This document shows positions 59,298 to 64,000 of a DNA stretch of 64,000 bases, one piece after another. Numbering within the stretch: position 1 is the first letter of the stretch; every line of letters begins with the position of its first letter. The notes beneath the pieces are model-generated. The model was not told the DNA's origin, did not search any database, and saw only the letters and a program-made list of their open reading frames with translations. A program made the translations under genes and the position numbers. This DNA comes from Pandoraea anapnoica (GTDB lineage Bacteria > Pseudomonadota > Gammaproteobacteria > Burkholderiales > Burkholderiaceae), in assembly GCF_902459765.1 (NCBI RefSeq), contig NZ_CABPSP010000009.1:62001-126000 (forward strand). Reading direction: 5' to 3'.

Positions 59298-61553
59298 TCA
59301 GTAGTCGGCGCGCAGCGTAAGCATCACGTTGCGACGGTCGCCGTAGGTGCCGAAGAACGTCGACGGCACGCGTTCGTAGTAGTCGCGATTGAACACGTTG
59401 TTCACGTTCAGTTGCGCTTCCAGACGGCGATTGAAGCGGTACGCCACCATCGCGTCCCACACCGCATAGCCTCCTTGCGCCGAGCCAGCCGTACGATACG
59501 TCGAACTCTGGATGCGCACGCCACCGCCGACACGCAGGCCGTCGAGCCAGCCACCGAACGGGTTCGGCGAGAACTTGTACGTCGTGTACAGCTTGAACAG
59601 ATGCTGCGGCTCCTCGCCGTCGAGCGTCTGACCGGCCAACGACGGATCGTTGTCGTAACGCGTATTGAGCAGCGTGTAGCCCGCGTAGACGTTCCAGTTG
59701 CTCGTCAGTTGACCGGTCAGTTCCGCTTCCCAGCCCTGGCTGCGCGCCGCGCCTGCTGCGACGGAGCCCAGCGGGTGGAATGGGTCGGCCACCGCGCGGT
59801 TGGTGTCCGTCATACGGAAAGCCGCGACGTTCGCCGTCAGACGGCCGTCGAGGAATTCGCCCTTCACGCCGAGTTCGTATTGCTGTCCGTCGCGCGGCGG
59901 CAAGCCCTGCCCGTCGAACGTGGTCGCCGTTTGCGGCGAGAAGATCTTCGCGTAGTTGAAGTACGCGTTGATCTGCTTCGTCAGCGCGAGAACGACGCCG
60001 CCGTACGGGATGAACTTGTGGTTCGCGCTCGACGACGTGCTCCACGGCGTCGCGGTCGGCAGCGTGTTCTGCGCCTGCTGCTGATACCACGCTTCGCGGC
60101 CGCCCAGCACGACGGTCAACGGGTCGAGCACGCGCACGCGCGCCTGTGCGTAGACGCCGAACTGCTGCGTATTGAGGTTATCGCCCGACGTGAGCGCCAG
60201 CGGCGGCTGGATCGACGGCGGCGAGAAGATATTGAACACGCCCATGGTCTGGCCGCCCGAGAGGCTGCGCTTCTGCGTGAGCTGATAGTTCATGCCGACC
60301 ATCCACTCATGCTTGCGGCCGAACGCTTCCACCGGGCCGGAAACGTGCGAATCGACACCCAGCATGTTCTGCTCGACACGCTGAATCTGCGCCAAGTACC
60401 GGGCGTTGTACGTGGTCGGATCGATCCCCGGGCCGAGGTAGGCGTAGCGGCTGTTGTTCAGGATGTGGCGATAGTTGACGGTCGTCTGCGACGCGATGCC
60501 GCCATCGAAGCGGTGATCGAGGCGCGCGTTGACCTCCTGCATCGACGTCCACGTGTGGTTCCAGTCGGGCGCGAAGTTGCTGTTGTTCGGTGCGTTCAGG
60601 AAGCGGCGGTTGAGCAGCAACGACTGGCCGTAGTCGAACCCGTTGAGCGAGTTGACCTGATACGAACCCGAGAGCGACAGCAGCGTGCGCGGCGTGATGT
60701 CGAACTCCAGCGCGCCATACGCGAGGAAGTTGCTGTTGTTGGTGCGGGTCACCGACGCGTTGCTCGTATCGCCGGTCAGCACAGCGCGGCCGCGAATCGT
60801 GCCGCTCTGGTTGAGCGGTCCGGTTACGTCGATCATCTGACGATAATGCGCCCACGAACCGAAGCCCGTCTCGCTACGCAGCGCAAACGTATCGCCCGGA
60901 CGCTTGCGCACCAGATTCACGGTGCCGCCCGGCTCGCCCGTCCCGTCGAGCAACCCCGCCGGGCCACGGAACACTTCCACGCGGTCGTACATCGACAGAT
61001 CGAACTGCGGCTGGTACTGGATGCCGCTCAGGATAGACACGCCGTCGAACTCCACGCCCACGGGGTAGCCGCGCGCATTGAAGTAGTACGAGCCGTCGCC
61101 GTACTTCAGCGCGGAAATACCGGTGGTGTACTTCAACGCGTCGGTGACGGACTCCATGCCCTGATCGTCCATGCGCTGACGCGTGACGACCGACACCGAA
61201 TTCGGAATGTCCTTCAACGCCTGAGGGATCTTGCCGATGGTCGTCATGCTCGACCCATACGAGCCGGACCCTTCGGTTTGCACGATGTCGCGCTGGCCGG
61301 AGATGTTCGCGGCCGGAAGCGCGGCAGCGGGTGCCGGTGCGTTTGCGTCCGTCGCAGATGCGGCGGCTGTCTGGGCATGGGCCTCTGCGGCGCTCAGCAT
61401 CAGCATCAGCATGGCGACGGCGGCAGCGGACGTCAGTGCATAGTGAAACTTCGGCACCTTCTGCGACTGTCCTGCGCTTGGTGCATCGGACATGCGGCCC
61501 CGTGCGGCTTGCGTCCTGCAAGAATTCTGATTCGTTTGCATCGTTGACAACAC
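59298..61553 (-). CDS. TonB-dependent siderophore receptor (FhuE/FoxA type)
   Basis: About 750 residues (GTG at the given end; ATG four codons in and another at codon 21 are alternatives). Signal peptide ends AEAHAQT. Plug: ALKDIPNSVSVVTRQRMDDQ, FDLSMYDRVEVFRGPAGLLD, GEPGGTVNLVRKRPGD; barrel ends YGDRRNVMLTLRADY. No STN signalling domain. Likely takes up a ferric hydroxamate or coprogen-type siderophore. Divergent from an AraC regulator across a Fur-like box. Confidence 0.94.
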   Translation of the reverse strand: MLSTMQTNQNSCRTQAARGRMSDAPSAGQSQKVPKFHYALTSAAAVAMLMLMLSAAEAHAQTAAASATDANAPAPAAALPAANISGQRDIVQTEGSGSYGSSMTTIGKIPQALKDIPNSVSVVTRQRMDDQGMESVTDALKYTTGISALKYGDGSYYFNARGYPVGVEFDGVSILSGIQYQPQFDLSMYDRVEVFRGPAGLLDGTGEPGGTVNLVRKRPGDTFALRSETGFGSWAHYRQMIDVTGPLNQSGTIRGRAVLTGDTSNASVTRTNNSNFLAYGALEFDITPRTLLSLSGSYQVNSLNGFDYGQSLLLNRRFLNAPNNSNFAPDWNHTWTSMQEVNARLDHRFDGGIASQTTVNYRHILNNSRYAYLGPGIDPTTYNARYLAQIQRVEQNMLGVDSHVSGPVEAFGRKHEWMVGMNYQLTQKRSLSGGQTMGVFNIFSPPSIQPPLALTSGDNLNTQQFGVYAQARVRVLDPLTVVLGGREAWYQQQAQNTLPTATPWSTSSSANHKFIPYGGVVLALTKQINAYFNYAKIFSPQTATTFDGQGLPPRDGQQYELGVKGEFLDGRLTANVAAFRMTDTNRAVADPFHPLGSVAAGAARSQGWEAELTGQLTSNWNVYAGYTLLNTRYDNDPSLAGQTLDGEEPQHLFKLYTTYKFSPNPFGGWLDGLRVGGGVRIQSSTYRTAGSAQGGYAVWDAMVAYRFNRRLEAQLNVNNVFNRDYYERVPSTFFGTYGDRRNVMLTLRADY

Positions 61554-61652
61554 TTCCCCTTGTTGCCGGGCTCTACCGGCGATCCAAAATTAACGTTCGT
61601 ATGCTTTGTGTGGCGACCGTCCAATTCCCGCTACACTGGCGGAAATATCGCA

Positions 61653-61665
61653 AATGAGACTCATT
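61653..61665. promoter_or_regulatory. Fur-like box between the receptor and the AraC-type gene
   Basis: AATGAGACTCATT, 6-bp perfect arms around A, within GCAAATGAGACTCATTACC; matches Fur half-sites moderately. About 100 bp upstream of the receptor and 150 bp upstream of the regulator. Confidence 0.7.
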
Positions 61666-61811
61666 ACCAAATTTGCGTATGATCCGGCACAACACATTGA
61701 TAGCTATGGAGAATATCGGGTTCGAAAAAGGTAAGCACGACAATAAATGTCGATTTTTTGACAATCGTCATCCAATTGGCGACATCCTGACGCGAGACCC
61801 GCATTACCCCC

Positions 61812-62597
61812 ATGAGTGACTTCCTGCGCAAACGATTTCCCAATGCCGTGCGTCCCTTACCGCGCGATGTCTTTGCTCAGGTCACGCCCTTTCGTCACGG
61901 CGAACGGCTGATCTGGCATCGCCATCGACATGGTCAACTGGTGTTCCCTGTGCGCGGCATCGTGCGTGTGCTGACGCCGACCGCCATCTGGACGTTGCCG
62001 CCCTCGCGCGCACTCTGGCTGCCGTCGGACATCGAGCACGAACTGCATGCCGTGGGCGACGGACAGATGGGCAACATCTACATGGAGCCGCGCGCGTTCC
62101 CGTGGGACTGGACCAGCCCGACGGTCATCCTCGTCACGCCGCTGATTCGGGAGCTGGCGATCACCGTCAGCCGCGACGGCGACACCTACGGCCCCACGAG
62201 CCGTGCAGCGCTCTCGGTGCCGCCATTGATGGGTGTGCTGCACGACGCAGCTCCTGTGCCCGAACGTGGCGTGCCGGTACCGAGGGACGAGCGGCTACAG
62301 GCGATCTGCGAACATCTGATGAACGAGCCTGCCAGCAAGCTGACGCTCGACTTCTGGGGGGAACAGTTCGGGGTCAGCGGACGCACACTCGCGCGCCAGT
62401 TCCAGACGGAAACGGGCATGACATTCGTGACCTGGCGTCAGCACTTGCGCGTGTCCGAAGCGATTTCGACACTTGCACAGGGTGCATCGGTCGCAGCGAC
62501 GGCGGACGCCTTCGGCTATGCCAGCCCCAGTGCCTTCATCGCCATGTTCAAACAGGTCACGGGACGCTCCCCGCAACGCTATCTCGCAGACGCCTGA
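61812..62597 (+). CDS. AraC-family regulator with cupin sensor
   Basis: 261 residues. N-terminal cupin (HGERLIWHRHRHGQLVFPVR, LPPSRALWLPSDIEHELHAV) and C-terminal double HTH (LTLDFWGEQFGVSGRTLARQ, MTFVTWRQHLRVSEAISTLA, VAATADAFGYASPSAFIAMF). Likely controls the divergent siderophore receptor in response to the ferric siderophore. Same plan as other one-component AraC regulators of iron uptake. Confidence 0.93.
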   Translation: MSDFLRKRFPNAVRPLPRDVFAQVTPFRHGERLIWHRHRHGQLVFPVRGIVRVLTPTAIWTLPPSRALWLPSDIEHELHAVGDGQMGNIYMEPRAFPWDWTSPTVILVTPLIRELAITVSRDGDTYGPTSRAALSVPPLMGVLHDAAPVPERGVPVPRDERLQAICEHLMNEPASKLTLDFWGEQFGVSGRTLARQFQTETGMTFVTWRQHLRVSEAISTLAQGASVAATADAFGYASPSAFIAMFKQVTGRSPQRYLADA

Positions 62598-62641
62598 GTC
62601 GGACTCGGGCGTCTGCATTCAGCGCACTCGGCGCGAATCAT

Positions 62642-63424
62642 TCAGCGCGCATAACTCACCGGCATCCCGCCATCGGGATTCGGCAGGACGCCCATCGGCA
62701 CACCGTAGATGGTCTGCAAGGTGTCGGGCGACATCAGTTCCGCAGGCGTGCCACGCGCAATCGGCTTGCCTTGCTTGAGCGCGAGCAGCGTGTCGCAAAA
62801 GCGCGCAGCCATGTTGACGTCGTGGAGCACGATCACCACGCCAAGGCCATGCGCGTCGGCCAGTTCTCGCACGAGTTGGAGGACATCCAGCTGATGCGCC
62901 ACGTCGAGGGCCGAGGTCGGTTCGTCCAGCAACAGACACTGCGCCTGCTGCGCAACGAGCATCGCCAGCCACACCCGCTGACGCTCCCCACCGGAGAGCG
63001 ACTCAACGAGACGGTCGGCAAAACCGAGCACGTCCGTCTGCGCCATCGCGTATTGCACGGCCTCGTGGTCATGGACGTCGAAGCGTCCGAGCGCGCCGTG
63101 CCACGGGTAGCGACCGAGCGCGACCAGTTCGGATACCGTCATCCCGGCAGCGGCGGGCGGTTGCTGCGGCAGATACGCCACACGCCGCGCAAACTCGCGT
63201 GCGCCCCACGACCCCAGCGCTCGCCCCTCAAACGCAATGTTGCCGCTCGCCGGCTGGAGCTGGCGCGCGAGCAACTTGATCAGGCTCGACTTGCCCGAGC
63301 CGTTGTGGCCGATCAGTCCGTGCACCTGTCCGGCCGCGAGTTCCAGCGTCAGTGGCGCGAGCAGTGTGCGCCCGTCTACCGCGAACGAAACGTCTTGCAA
63401 AGCGAACATCGGGATATCACTCAT
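62642..63424 (-). CDS. ABC transporter ATP-binding protein, FhuC/FecE type
   Basis: 260 residues from MSDIPMFALQDVSFAVDGRT. Walker A GHNGSGKSSLIKLLARQ, signature SLSGGERQRVWLAMLVAQQA, Walker B CLLLDEPTSALDVAHQLDVL. Drives ferric-siderophore import across the inner membrane with permease and binding-protein partners not seen here (probably right of the window). The start overlaps the preceding exporter gene stop. Confidence 0.94.
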   Translation of the reverse strand: MSDIPMFALQDVSFAVDGRTLLAPLTLELAAGQVHGLIGHNGSGKSSLIKLLARQLQPASGNIAFEGRALGSWGAREFARRVAYLPQQPPAAAGMTVSELVALGRYPWHGALGRFDVHDHEAVQYAMAQTDVLGFADRLVESLSGGERQRVWLAMLVAQQAQCLLLDEPTSALDVAHQLDVLQLVRELADAHGLGVVIVLHDVNMAARFCDTLLALKQGKPIARGTPAELMSPDTLQTIYGVPMGVLPNPDGGMPVSYAR

Positions 63425-64000
63425 GAGCATTCGATGAATCTGGTTCGGCAGGTTTGTTGGGTGTCTCGACCTCGGCTTGCGGCTCACGTGATTGACGCAG
63501 CTGACCGTAGTCGAGACGAATCAGACGGTCCGCCAGATCGAAATAGCGGTCGTCGTGGGTAATGACCAGCACGCTCTTGCCGCGCGCCTTGAGCGCGGGC
63601 AGCATCTGGCGGTAGAAAACGTCCTTGAACAGCGGGTCCTGATCCGCCGCCCATTCGTCGAAGACGTAGAACGGCCGATCTTCCAGGTACGCCACCAGTA
63701 ACGCGAGACGCTTGCGCTGTCCCTGCGAGAGATCGAGCGTGGAGAAGCGTCCGTCCGAGATCGTCACCTTGTGGTCGAGCTGCAGCGACTTGAGCAGCGT
63801 ATGCGCCTGCGCGTCGAGCCCGTCCGGCGGCAAGCCAAGGAGATGTTCGAACAGGAAAAAGTCGCTGAACACCACGGAGAACAGTTGACGGTAGTGGTCA
63901 CGCCTGGCGTCGCCGACGGGCGTACCGTCGACCACAATACGGCCCTGCTCCGGCGCATACAGGCCGACGATCAGCTTGGCCAGCGTGGTCTTACCGCTCC
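63417..64000 (-). CDS. Cyclic-peptide/siderophore export ABC transporter, PvdE-like (partial)
   Basis: C-terminal ATPase half; the frame is open to the window edge. GSGKTTLAKLIVGLYAPEQG is the Walker A region, STLDLSQGQRKRLALLVAYL the signature, YVFDEWAADQDPLFKDVFYR the Walker B segment and VLVITHDDRYFDLADRLIRL the H-loop. The DEWAADQDP form is characteristic of the PvdE/SyrD cyclic-peptide exporters, which export a peptide siderophore or its precursor. The N-terminal membrane domain lies outside the window. Confidence 0.92.
   Translation of the reverse strand, partial: SGKTTLAKLIVGLYAPEQGRIVVDGTPVGDARRDHYRQLFSVVFSDFFLFEHLLGLPPDGLDAQAHTLLKSLQLDHKVTISDGRFSTLDLSQGQRKRLALLVAYLEDRPFYVFDEWAADQDPLFKDVFYRQMLPALKARGKSVLVITHDDRYFDLADRLIRLDYGQLRQSREPQAEVETPNKPAEPDSSNAHE

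Noticed and set aside
59115-61547. 810-codon open frame on the + strand opposite the FhuE-type receptor
   Set aside because: Antisense shadow; composition is Arg/Val/His-rich and the minus-strand receptor has all TonB-receptor motifs.
1-64000. CRISPR arrays, rRNA genes, insertion sequences
   Set aside because: No regularly spaced direct repeats with unique spacers, no rRNA-like sequence and no transposase gene or IS-type terminal repeats were seen.

Overview
The window looks like a piece of a Burkholderiaceae chromosome. Pandoraea or a close Burkholderia relative is the best guess, inferred from the high GC, the Burkholderia-type porin, a DUF4148 protein, an NsrR-like Rrf2 regulator and a cyclic-peptide/siderophore exporter. 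About one third is an integrated lambda-like (HK97-type) prophage. The rest is host chromosome.

Prophage (left edge to about 22.6 kb; it continues left of the window). The late operon runs leftward: HNH nuclease, small and large terminase, portal (cut by the window edge). Upstream of it on the same strand are three intrinsic terminators, a 110-nt tRNA-like element and a Q-like antiterminator candidate. A tightly overlapping early operon (3.8-8.3 kb, minus strand) encodes a Ref-like nuclease, a DUF1064 protein, a lambda-O-like initiator with internal iterons and a CII-like regulator. The switch at 9.2-10.9 kb has Cro-like and CI-like genes. A 14-bp operator recurs at a second promoter 1.3 kb away with the same -35/-10 layout. 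A perfect LexA box lies next to a HIRAN-domain gene. The rightward arm (11-22 kb) holds structured RNA, a tRNA-Gly(TCC), small proteins, RdgC, a ParB-like protein, adenine and cytosine DNA methyltransferases, an excisionase-like gene and a tyrosine integrase. The integrase lies beside a 3' fragment of tRNA-Lys (attachment site). Three minus-strand genes interrupt this arm, each starting beside a copy of the same ~20-bp sequence. Two of them encode related two-helix membrane proteins. A probable frameshift and a truncated gene stub lie next to these insertions.

Host, 22.7-30 kb: a hydrolase, then a putative phosphoinositide/polyol unit. It has an inositol monophosphatase-type enzyme, a PI-PLC-type enzyme, a LacI regulator and a sugar-type ABC transporter without its own ATPase, with a perfect 20-bp palindrome before the binding-protein gene. 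30-46 kb: a periplasmic protein, an isolated NuoM, flavin reductase, DUF985 cupin, DsbA-like oxidoreductase, MFS exporter, glmS divergent from an Lrp regulator, a DeoR/GlpR-like regulator with a divergent (degenerate) GDPD, porin, AraC and NsrR-like regulators, and an unusual GNAT protein.

46-50.4 kb: an outer-membrane transporter-like protein and the Mg2+ P-type ATPase mgtA. mgtA is preceded by a small Asp/Pro-rich leader ORF with an attenuator-like hairpin. 50.9-64 kb is an iron-acquisition block. A Fur-box-preceded FecI/FecR/TonB-receptor signalling system is followed by DUF4198, DUF3649, PepSY and DUF3325 proteins. Then come ribA, a second TonB siderophore receptor divergent from an AraC regulator across another Fur-like box, a FhuC-type ATPase and the start of a PvdE-like siderophore exporter that runs off the right edge.
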